A stretch of 64,000 bases of DNA from assembly GCA_006384855.1 (NCBI GenBank), contig VCJN01002880.1:33629-97628 (forward strand), given 5' to 3'. A program made the translations under genes and the position numbers. Below the pieces are notes generated by a model that saw only the letters and a list, made by a program, of their open reading frames with translations, was not told the origin of the DNA and did not search any database. This stretch comes from Tetraselmis striata. Lineage: Eukaryota; Chlorophyta; Chlorodendrophyceae; Chlorodendrales; Chlorodendraceae. Of this stretch, positions 42,103 through 55,974 are shown piece after piece; position 1 is the stretch's first letter; each line of letters begins with the position of its first letter.

Positions 42103-43586
42103 ATGGCATGTGCGGGGAATCGGGCCGCTGCCGTAGCACGCCGTCGGGTACGCGCAGGCCGCGGGGTAGCGCCGTACGGCGTGGCGCCCACCGTCACCCT
42201 GCTGCGCGGCTCCGCCCCGTGTACGGAGACTACCACGTCGCTACATGCATGGATGCGTCACGGTCCCCGGCCACAGCGAATAGCAGGGGCGGCTCGAGCG
42301 GTGGCTGATAGCGGCAGCGCACGCACTGTGTTCCGGAGCGACTCGCGTTTCAGCCCGTTCGTCGCTGTTGTGGAGTTCGACGACTCCATCGAAGAGTTCG
42401 GCAACTTCGCGGGAGCGCGCATCTTGGTCCTGGACAACACCCCCACCGCCCACAGCATCTGGCGAAGCGGGGAGGTTGTGACGCACGGTGCGGCTGTGGC
42501 CGGGCTCCCGCTGATCGACAGGCCGCGCGCACGTTGCGCCGCCGACAGCCTATCGACCGCCGAGACATCATAGCACTCATCGCGCTCCCTGTATACCCGC
42601 AGGCTACTGGGATGTGCTGGCGATGCTGCCGGTGCTGGGTCCTCGCCCATCGGAGGGTGTGTACGGCTTGTACGGCATAGGCGGTGGCAGCGCGCTCGCG
42701 TTGATGGCTCGCCTCTACCGGGGCTGCGAACTGTACGGCTGGGAGCTTGACCCTGCGGCGAGCGCCCCCCCCCCCCCCCCCCCCCTTGCCCTCCGTCTTC
42801 GCCTTCGCTGCAGTGATCCAGCGAGGTGTGCTGAATCCGGATGCTGGCGGGTCCTGCTTGGTGGTGACAGGTTCTGGAGGCCGCGTCGTACATGAGCCTC
42901 ATGGACCTGCAGGTGGCGTGCCCTCTCCCGGAATGGGAACAGCCCAAGCCGCACCGGCACACCAACGGCAACTAGTCGCTGCATTGTTGAAACACGGGCC
43001 GCATTGGCCACTTTTGTGTCAACCCCCGCTTTCAATGCAGGGCGACGACGTTGTGTCGCTCAATGTTGGTGATGCGCTGGACGAGAGTTCTGTGCCGCCT
43101 GGAGGCCACAAATTCACGGGTAGGCAGGCCTACGTGCATCGGAGGGGTTTGCGGAAATCCGCATCTCTTGCATTCCCAGACTGTGCTCGAGGTACTTGCA
43201 GCATGCTGATGCCATGCGGTCGCCTCACAACAGCGCGCATGCTGGCCACAGGGCTGGCGGTGGACTGCTTTGCCGGGGACAACTTTCCCTCAGCTTTCTG
43301 CGAGCCCAGGACCTGGGGCAGCATGCGGGGGCGGCTGGCGCCTGATGGCGTCCTGCTCGTCAACCTTGGCGGCGTGCCAGACAACGGCCGCATTCCACCG
43401 GACTACGCCTCGCTGCTGGCGGGCCTGGTATCGACCTTTGGGCCCGACAGACTGCACGTGCACACAGCGACGGGCAACCTTGTGGTGTTGGCGGCACAGC
43501 AAGAGTTGGACTGGGCCGCAGTGGGGCGCAGATTGCCACCTGCTCTGGAATCATTTGGCGGGGACGGAGTGGCAGCCCTACCATGA
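42103..43586 (+). CDS. Spermidine synthase-like / class I SAM methyltransferase
   Basis: ATG at 42103, then a basic, Ala/Arg-rich stretch that could be an organelle transit peptide, then FVAVVEFDDSIEEFGNF and SIWRSGEVVTHGA. After an intron ending cccgcag: YWDVLAMLPVLG and the SAM-binding loop GLYGIGGGSALALMARLY, then YGWELDPA (the acidic E binds the ribose in this fold). Exons at about 42602-42757, 42871-42911 (VLEAASYMSLMDLQ), 43038-43121 (DDVVSLNVGDALDE), and 43252-43586 (VDCFAGDNFPSAFCEPRTW, RLAPDGVLLVNLGG), stop TGA. Domain order matches plant proteins annotated as SAM-dependent methyltransferase with spermidine synthase-like fold; substrate unknown. No polyamine-site motif was seen, so methyl or aminopropyl transfer cannot be decided. 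The intron 42758-42870 begins GCGAGC, i.e. a GC-AG intron, and carries a poly-C run 8 nt in. Confidence 0.75.
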
Positions 43587-43882
43587 CTACGCGGCGCAGC
43601 TTTTTTAACACAAGCGTGGAGGCGGCGCCTTGGCAGCGGGTACGGATACGCAGAGCCTACCCTCGTGATGCACCTTGAGCTCCTTAATAGGCGCCTGCAA
43701 CGCAAGACAAGTGAGTCTGCTGGTGTGCAGAGGGGGCTGCAACGGGCCGCTCTTCACATGCCAGCGGTCGAGCTAGCGTTGCAAACACTGGCGATAAGTG
43801 GATGTAGTGCGTGTTCCAAGACACGCATGTCACTTATATGCCAGCTCTCTGCTGCATGCAGCCGCGCGTTGCCATGCAATGA

Positions 43883-43887
43883 TGTAA
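43883..43887 (+). promoter_or_regulatory. Candidate TGTAA polyadenylation signal
   Basis: TGTAA about 297 nt after the methyltransferase stop, as for the other + strand genes. Confidence 0.4.
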
Positions 43888-43889
43888 TA

Positions 43890-45659
43890 CAGCGGCCACC
43901 GTCTGTTGAGTGATGCAAATGCTTACGCTGGGTAGCTTCCCTCCACGCTGTGTGAACGTCTTTGGCATCCATGGCTGCTCATTTATTCCCAGCGCAGCCC
44001 CAAAAGTATAATTAGCTTTTCTAGATATCACCGGGCTATACGTGCATGATGTACTGTGGCTGCCAGGAACAGTGATGTTTACCTGCTTGGCCTATTAGGA
44101 CAAGGGGCACATTTAGACGATGCCATCCTATTTGAATTTACCCCCCTGAGTTAAACTTTCTTGATACTTATGCGACATGTCCCAAAGCATCAGGACTCGC
44201 GTTTTTAAAGCAGCTGGCGCGTTATTCCTTTCCCCTTCTCGTTGCACGCTTGTATTGTGTCGTCTCGAAGGACTACTGCTACTTATACTGAGGATTGCTG
44301 TTCTACGAAGTCATACATAATGTTTATGATTAAAATACATACGGGTATGCTATTTAGAGGAACATAGAAACGCAGCCGCTGCCTGGTGGCGGGCGCCTAC
44401 CCCCACAATAACTGAAGTTGGTACGCCGCACGTGCAGCCGCACACACATAGACCATTGCATGGTGGGATGGCCATGAATGGGTCAGGATATATGTCAGCG
44501 AATAGGCTAGGGCATTATTGTGGCGCCACTCTACAATAACTGGGGTGGTGCCACAGTGGCATGCGCCCGTGCACGATGTGGCGTGATACCATTGCCACTG
44601 CGGTGCTGCGCTGTGCTGCAGCTATCAAACTCGCGGTATCGCTCAGTGCATTGCGAGGACATGTCTGAAACATTAATAAAATCTACCATTAAAATCTGCG
44701 CGAGCAACGATACAATCTCCCTAGTAGCAGCACGGTCGTCTGAGGTCGTTTAGACGCTTATTTTCGACCAGAAATGATAATTGGTCGAAATCTGACCTCC
44801 ATGACAGCATGTGGTCACCACATTGGCGTGGAACTTTACGCCAAAGCGGATCTCATAACCTGATACACGGTGACGTGACCGGGTGTTGCGTGTACTCGTG
44901 CACGGACCACCTACACTTTGGCACATGCCCCCCCCCCCCCCCCCCCCCCCCGAAGCGATGTCCACAGCCGTCATGCCGGATCTCGTTCCCCTTATTTCAC
45001 AACATTATCTCCACCAGCATCGACGCTTTGCCATTGCCGTGCCACTAGTTCACGATGCCGCGCTATGAGCACGCGGCCATGCACTATTATAGAAAAGCTT
45101 TTCCCTACTGACGGCAAGGAAGCCGCGAGAATCCTTTCCCGCTTGCGCAAGCAACGACTACATCAGCATGATTTGTCCTTGATTTTGTCCTTGATAAACC
45201 AGCGGAATCGACACGTAGGGCTTGGTCCATACCGTGAATGCCCCAATTCCAATGCCCTACGCGCCTGGTGGATAGCTATCATACCACGGGTGATGTGGTA
45301 TGAGTACGGGAACAGTGCTGTCCCATGCCCATGTATGCCCACGAGTGGCGCAATATTTGTGGTTTACTGAGGCACTAGCCCAAGAAGCTATGCTTTTGCT
45401 GCCAATATTAAATAAATGAAAGTGTTGACGGTAAGGGCTACTGGGTAGTATGGCAATATCGGGTGTATCACGCTACTATTGCGGAATTTCTTCCAAGCCG
45501 TACGACCTTGTTGAGTAACATGCATGCACGCGCGCATGGCCTCATCCGTGTATCCGCGCATAGGCATGTTGATCGATGTTGCAAAGTAACCCCATACCAG
45601 TATTTATATGGAGGAGGTGTAGGGGATGTATTTATATATATGGAGTATTTAGTTTAGAT

Positions 45660-45695
<36 letters not shown>

Positions 45696-46960
45696 TATGA
45701 GAGAGATGAGACGGGCTCGATAAGCAGATGAACATATGAGTAGAAAGAGCGCGAGAGAGAATGTCGGGGCTTGCACAGAGCCGAAACCAACTAACAATAA
45801 ATATAGTAGTAGTGATTATCTGTTTTCGCTGAATAGATTAGTTTGCATGTATCTCATACATGTAGATATGTGCATCCCTTCCTTCCCCATACATTCGGAC
45901 GGAGTAGTACCTGTAGGTTCCGGTGTCCGCGCGATAAGGGAACTCGGCCAGAATGTACATTCGTAACGGTATGTAATTACGGGAGATTAATCCTTATTAC
46001 ATTCGATGTCTATAGCTATTTTATAACCGCTGGAGCCGCGGCGCGGTGCGTGGCGCCATCCGTAGCAGCAATCCGCCGGCGGCCGGGCCCCGCCTCATCC
46101 GCCGGTTCGACATCGTCTCACCAGCCCGTCTCACCCGAACTAGTCGCTACCTGTGCAGACCCCTCGCCTCGAAGCGGCCCGTCCCGCCAAACACCCAACA
46201 CAACGTGCCGCACGCGTGCACGCACACGCCCCCCCTACGTATCTCAATACCGCCCGAGCCAGCTATCCGTAGCCTCCGCCCGCCCGGTAAATGGAACCTC
46301 TCCAGGCAGAGAAGCCAGCGGGCGAGGCGGATCATGATGGGCAGGAGCTCGGCGGCGTGACGAGTAGGGCAGGTACGAAGCTGGTAGGTAGCTGGTAGGT
46401 GGCAGGCTGGTAGGTGTGCGCCTAGCGGTTTGGCAGGGCGACACTGCTTCCTTTGGCACTTTCGCTGCCCCCCCCCCCCCCCCCCCCGCTGCAGCACCCC
46501 ACCATCACCCCCACTCCCGCTGCGGCTGCAGAGCTTGGTTTTTCTTCGCCGGTCGCTGCTTGCCATCTGCAATACGGACACCCCACCAGGCCTCGTTATG
46601 CTTGCTCTTGTCTATCGGGGAACATAACGCGATCAAGGCATAATACATCTGACATGTGCCATCATTAATAAGTAGTTTTCAATGACAGCCCCAGCACTGA
46701 AGCTGCCATTGCCGTGCCCCAAAGTCACGCGGTCTGTCCGCCATCCACACAACGTCATCGCCACTATCAAATGCGTCCCAGCCCAGCACAGCATAGTCCG
46801 CCTGCTGCTCCCGCAGTGTTCTGCTGCAAAGTCACGGGGCCGCTTTGATCTCCAGCAATAGCTGCACCCAAAGGGGGCGCGGGGGAGAGAGGGGGCGGGG
46901 GCAGATAAGGATCGGGAAGGCGACTGAGAGAGCGAATCGCCGCCAGGGTATGCAGGCAGC
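43890..46960. other. Mostly unassigned; unsupported frames at 44.9-45.4 and 46.0-46.4 kb
   Basis: No recognised gene. A + frame at about 45064-45370 (AARILSRLRKQRLHQHDLSL, then NSNALRAWWIAIIPR) is compositionally protein-like but without a known family. 46046-46360 (+) is a Pro/Arg-rich frame that could be an N-terminal or leader exon of the transporter downstream. 44761-44791 is a small perfect hairpin (tttcgacca/tggtcgaaa). Poly-C runs lie at 44928-44950 and 46468-46487. Confidence 0.4.
45661..45692. repeat. (GA)n microsatellite
   Basis: About 15 uninterrupted GA/AG units followed by degenerate GA-rich sequence to about 45720. Confidence 0.9.
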
Positions 46961-46969
46961 TCGCTGCAG

Positions 46970-49900
46970 GTGGAGCAGGAGGAGGGGCGAGAGGGGGAAG
47001 CGACTGCGCTGCTGGCGGGGGATGGGGGGGATGGAGCGGGACCTGCCGCAATTAGAGAGCCGGTTTGTCCGGGAGCACCACGCCCCAAGCCCTGGTTCGT
47101 GTGGACGCTGCTCGCGCTAGGGGTGCGCCTGCCCCCCCCCCCCCCCCCCCCCCCACCCCCCCAATCACCCCTTGAGAGGAGAGTCAAAGAGAGGTCAGTG
47201 GCGGGCCGGGAAAGGGGGGGGGGGGGGGGGGGGGCTGACAAACCACGAAGGGCAAGGCAGGCGCGCTGGAGCTGAACATTGATGACGGCGCGCAGGTGAC
47301 GGCGGTGGCGTCCGCCGCGGCGGTGTTTGACTCCATGCCCGCTGTGCCGGCTTTGTTGCTGGCGGCGTGGCGGCTGCAGCTGACCGCCCTGCTCCTGCTT
47401 CCTGGCGCGGTGGTGAGCCCCCTGCCCCCACCCCAACATCCAACGTCCAACATCCCCCTCCCTGCTCTGCCGCCTGGGGCTCAAGCTCGGGCGTGGCACA
47501 ACCCCCTCCTCCCCCGCCTGTGCCGCTGCCTCGGCGTGGCCTGTTGCAGGTGCAGTGGCGCCGGCTGGGGGCGGTGGGGCGCGCGGAGGCGAAGTCCGCG
47601 GTGTGGCTGCTGGGTGGTAGTGGGCTGTGCCTGGCGGCGCACTTTGGCGCCTGGGTGTGGGGGATCCAGCACACCACGCTCACGCACTCGCTGCTGCTGG
47701 TGGCCGCAACGCCCGTGCTGCTGGCCGCCGCCGCGCTGTGCCTCTGCCGCCCGATCTCGCGGGGAGAGGTGGCCGGCACCGTGCTGGGCGTTGCGGGCGC
47801 GGCGGTGCTGGCCATGGGGTGACCCCCCCCCCCCTCCCCCCCTGCACCCACCCCGGCCATCCTAGCATCGCACCCGTTATAGCGGGTGAGGAGAGCGCCG
47901 TTATAGCGATACTGCAACGACCCACAACCCGCAGCAGGGGCAAAAAAGTCGGCCATAGTGCCCCGGGAGTTCTGTGCGGAAGGGCTGGCGCTAAACATTT
48001 TTCGTAATAAAGTCTCTGATTTGTCCTTTCAGTAAGTTCATATAAATACAATGCTGGATGAAGGAGGGTACACTCTCCATCCTGCACTATACGCAATTTA
48101 CGCTACGGCAGAGCTAAATATCACTGATGGTGGTGCTAAGCCCTATTAGCAAGCGTTAATTAAGAATTTGTCAGTCGATTGTAATGAAGTGAATCATATT
48201 TCATCCAGCTCTGTCTTAATCAATAAATTCTTAGTGGACATTGTTCTTCCAATACAAACACAAGGATCAGCATTTATTCGGGTTTGTGCTACGTCGCCCG
48301 CCTCCGTGTTCCAAAGCGCCACCAAGTCAGCCAGGACTCACCCCCCCCCCTTCCCTCCCAACATCCCTCGCCCGGTTTGGCGGTGGTCCAGGCGGGGGTC
48401 GGACCCGGGGCACGCGGTCAGCCTGGCCGGCGACCTGTCCTCCCTGGGCGGCGCGGTGGCCATGGTGGGCTACCTGGGCGTAGGCGCGCGGCTGCGCGGC
48501 GCCGCCATGCCGCTCTTTGTGTACGCGATGCCCGTCACAGGTGAGCGAGGCGGGGAGGGCAATCCCCCCCCCCCCCCCCCCCCCAAATACAAGTCCCGGG
48601 TGGCAAAGAGTGCGTGTGCGCGTGTGTGGCAGAGTGTATATGCATCAGGAATGTGACCATATGCCAACCTGTGGTTAGTTTCCGTAGGAAGGTCAATCAC
48701 TGATTGGCACTTCTAGTAGCACAGCCCTCTCACATTGGCAACATTCATCTCACCTGCATGCATCTGTGCCGCTGTCCACTCTCTCCCTCTGCGCATATTT
48801 GGCGGAGGGGGGGGGGGGGGAGAGGTGGGAAGAAGAGAGTGGGGGGGGGGGGGGGGGGAAGAGAAGAGAAGGGGGAAGACGTTTCCCCCACACCTCTCCC
48901 AGCCCTGTACCCCTGTCTGTCTGTTTGTGTATCTGGTGTTACCCTGGGAATGGGGTGCTAGTTGCTGGGCGACCGTGGAGATCGGGCCGTCACAGCTTTC
49001 CTGCTGCTGTGGCACGGCAGGCGTCGGCGCGGCCGCCCTCAGCGCAGCGTCCATGGCAGTGGAGTCCACGCGGCTGCTTGGCGCTGGCGAGGGCGGCGTC
49101 TTTGGCTGGCTTGGCTCGCATTACTGGGTGCCCCCCCCCCCCCCCCCCCCCCCCCTCTCTCCCCGGCCTGTGCCTGCTCTGCTCCCCTTCCCTCCGTCCC
49201 CTGCGTCTGGGATTGCATCGTTGCCATCCTCCGCTGCCTCACAGCACCCCCAGCCAACTCCCCCCACCCCTCACCCCCCTACTCACTCTTTTCCCCTTTT
49301 GCCCCTTCCTGTACGGGGCGCTGACGGCAGTGGAAGGTGCTGTACCTGGCCACCGGCCCCGGCCTACTGGGCCACACAGGTTTCAACCTCCTCCTCACCT
49401 GGCTCACCCCCTTGGTGCGCCCCCCCCCCCCCCCCCCCCACCACACCCCCGCCAATCCAGCCACTCTCCCTACCACACCACCGCCACTGCAGTCATCGCC
49501 AATGTCACCGGCCCTGGCTTTCCCTACTCGCATGTGGCACTTTCCGGCAGCAGCGCTCCTCACGCGCGCACGCCTTCCAGCCTGCTGGGATCCTTCAGTT
49601 AAATGGAGCCCGCTGCTGGACGTGCTAGGACGGTAGAAAGCAACCAACCCTGTACATGTGCTCACTGCTCAGCCGGCATTAAGAGCAGCATTTGCCCTGG
49701 TATCCACGCGCACGCTATGCGCGACATGCACCGTGCCTACATGCCTACCCATGCGCCCATGCCTACCCTCTGCATGCATGCTCGCAGCGGTGTCATCATG
49801 ATAGATAGGCAGCGTTTCACAAGTTGCGCAATACATTTCCAGTCATGCGTAGAGACAATGTACTAGATTTGACCCTGGGAAAGATTCGGCCCCCCCGGAG

Positions 49901-50362
49901 GGATGTTTCCCGGCGGGTGAGCGGCGGCACGTGTCGGGATATTGGAATGTTGGGGTGAAAACCGCAACAAAATTGCGACTCACAGTTGATAATTCCGATG
50001 GATTTCTGATTTCTGGGGTCGTTATGCTTTGATGTGTGTCGCTGCCGCATCGCCACTCCGCCGCGCTGTGGCAGACCATCTCGCTGGCGCTGACCCTGGA
50101 GCCGGTGCTGGGCAGCTTCATCGGCTGGGCGGCCGGCCTGTCCGCCGCGCCTGGCCTCGCCTCCCTCTGCGGCGGCGCCATGCTCCTAGCGGCCGTCGTC
50201 ACAGGCGCGCTCCGCCGGCCCCGGCGTGCCCTGGAGGGGGGGGGGGGGGTCCACACAAATATACACCACATCCCTTTCAATCTTCGCAACGGCATCTGTG
50301 GCATTTCGTTTCAGCTGCAGATGCCAAATCTTGTACGCTACTATCTTCCATCTTCCATCTAG
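46970..50362 (+). CDS. EamA/DMT-type membrane transporter
   Basis: Multi-spanning carrier of the drug/metabolite transporter superfamily. Exons: about 46970-47121 (hydrophilic, then KPWFVWTLLALG), 47296-47412 (AAAVFDSMPAVPALLLAAWR, the EamA opening with a W-R pair), 47550-47819 (LHTTLTHSLLL-type segment: TTLTHSLLLVAATPVLLAAA; then GEVAGTVLGVAGAAVLAMG), about 48391-48540 (SLAGDLSSLGGAVAMVGYL), 49019-49127 (AALSAASMAVESTRLL), about 49331-49414 (YLATGPGLLGHTGFNLLL) and from 50072 (ISLALTLEPVLGSFIGWAAG ... GGAMLLAAVV). The segment order and the LEPV..S..GW motif are those of EamA proteins (two five-helix repeats). The substrate cannot be told. The start is uncertain: 46970 follows ctgcag and may be an acceptor, with the first exon upstream. 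The 3' end is also uncertain; the frame stops at about 50360. Donor-proximal poly-C runs occur in five introns. Confidence 0.75.
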
Positions 50363-50364
50363 AT

Positions 50365-51525
50365 CCGCACTTACATTGGTAAACATGAGTCAGATCAAGT
50401 CAGATTTGTTTCGGTAGTTGTGGGCGTAGACTGTGGGAGATGTCTCGCCGGGAAGGGAGGCGGCGGCACGCCCAGGGAGTCCCTGACGTACGGCTGCCGC
50501 TGTGGGGCTGCGGCGCGCAGTGACGGTGAGCACGCACCGCCGGGAGCTCGCGGCCGCGCAGCCCAGCGGCGGCGACGCCCTCCCGTGACCACACCCCGCC
50601 CTTCTCGGCGATTGGGAGGCTGCGCAAGTTGCGTGCGCCGTCCGAAGGCACCAGCGGCTCAAGAACCCGGATGAAAGCGAAGTTAGATTTTAAATTTATT
50701 CAACTTTGTTCCTGCCTTTAATATTCCTTGGCTTTGATGCTACGAGTACAGGTAAACAGGCCAGCTGTCTTACGGCCCGGCGGCACGAACCCGCATAGGG
50801 TCCACTTACTACAACAGTGCGTAGCGTGCAGCCCTCTGAAGGCCAGGTCCTTCAGCTATTGGGCATATCCCGTCTCCTTTGTATTGCTCTTTTTTTTTGG
50901 GGGGGGGAGGGGGGGGGGACCCTCTCCCCGCCCCTACCCCATACCCACACCCTGGTCCACTTTGGCCAGGCATTCCTCGTGCTACAGGGGGCTCATGTAA
51001 ACCCAGCCAGTGCCCCCTAACGATGAAAGCAAGAGGAGGCTGAAACTGGTGCGGCACGAGTTTAAGGTGCCAGGCCGGAATCGGGGCCCAGAGATCCCAG
51101 TGTGAGCCGGAATGCTGAGCCGCCCAGTCCTGCCAGTCCAGCAACAGTGCAACACGCGGCCACGATCGAAAGGCCGCCATTCCCCTGCCACGAGCCCCTA
51201 CTTCTAATGCCTCACATCGCCGCAACGGCGCTCTAGTAGCCCCCGTGCTTGATTATTAGTGTCGACACCCCGTGATGCAAAGGTGAGTTGGACGGCATGT
51301 GTGAAATAGGTCGGGATTGCACAAGACCCAAACGGCACATAGATGCCCCGCCGTAGAGGGGCGCGTTTTCCTTTTGCACGCCCCTCAGGGACCAGAGCTT
51401 GGTTGATAGAAACGGTACGAAGATCATGCTACATGTGAGGGTATACGGTGTGTGTGTGTGTGTTTGGGCGGAGGGGGGGGGGGGGGGGGTCACAAACACG
51501 CATTTACACACACACACCCAAACCC

Positions 51526-51582
<57 letters not shown>

Positions 51583-51715
51583 CGCGTGCGTGCTTGAAAT
51601 ACATGCACAGGTCAGCGCATGTGCCGATCAAAAACAATCTCTGCCATGCGGCCGGAAAGCCACTACATTTAAAAAGCGTGTAATAATTTGTTGTTAGAAT
51701 CTAAAGAATGCCAGC
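50365..51715. other. Intergenic, nothing recognised
   Basis: Lies between the transporter and the end of the PH-DUF547 gene. G-rich run at 50898-50920, a TG/G-rich tract at 51450-51489 and the AC microsatellite below. No supported gene. Confidence 0.5.
51503..51579. repeat. (AC)n microsatellite
   Basis: Nearly pure CA repeat, perfect from about 51530 to 51579, preceded by interrupted acacaccc units and facing a shorter TG tract at about 51451-51464. Confidence 0.9.
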
Positions 51716-51718
51716 CAG

Positions 51719-55530
<3,812 letters not shown>

Positions 55531-55974
55531 AGTGAGATGGGTGTTGTCGTGTATGACAGCGCTCCTTCACATGCGCTCACGTCCACTGGCACCAACGATA
55601 TAGCTTCACGCCACAATTACGGTCGCGGTGTGCATCATGCCGCCATCGGGTTTCCTTTTAGTGTTCATGATTGATTGTTGGTGTTATGCTGTCCTTTGAT
55701 GATTGGCGTAGTGCTTTGCTTTACCGCTTACTTACTGTTATGGCACATGTCAGCAGGCAGGACGCATTGAAATAAGGTGAGAGAAGATGGAGGTGAGAGG
55801 ATGTAAGGGGAAGCATGGAGGCATAAGGTGATGCGTGGAGGTAAGAGGGGACAGGAAAAATTCAAGTCACTGTGCTGTCCCATGAAGATATGTGGTTGGT
55901 CAGGGGCGAATGCCTCCGCCCTGAGAGGTTGAGGAAGAGGGGTAGGGGCAAGGGAGGGGGCCGAGGGCAGGGGG

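Noticed and set aside
46633-47499. 288-codon minus-strand frame with Pro-rich sequence
   Set aside because: It is antisense to the EamA transporter exons and owes its length to GC-rich composition and poly-C/poly-G runs.
48735-49628. 297- and 278-codon plus-strand frames rich in Gly/Pro/His
   Set aside because: They run through introns of the transporter across poly-G and poly-C runs; only 49019-49127 and 49331-49414 fit EamA segments, and partly in another frame.
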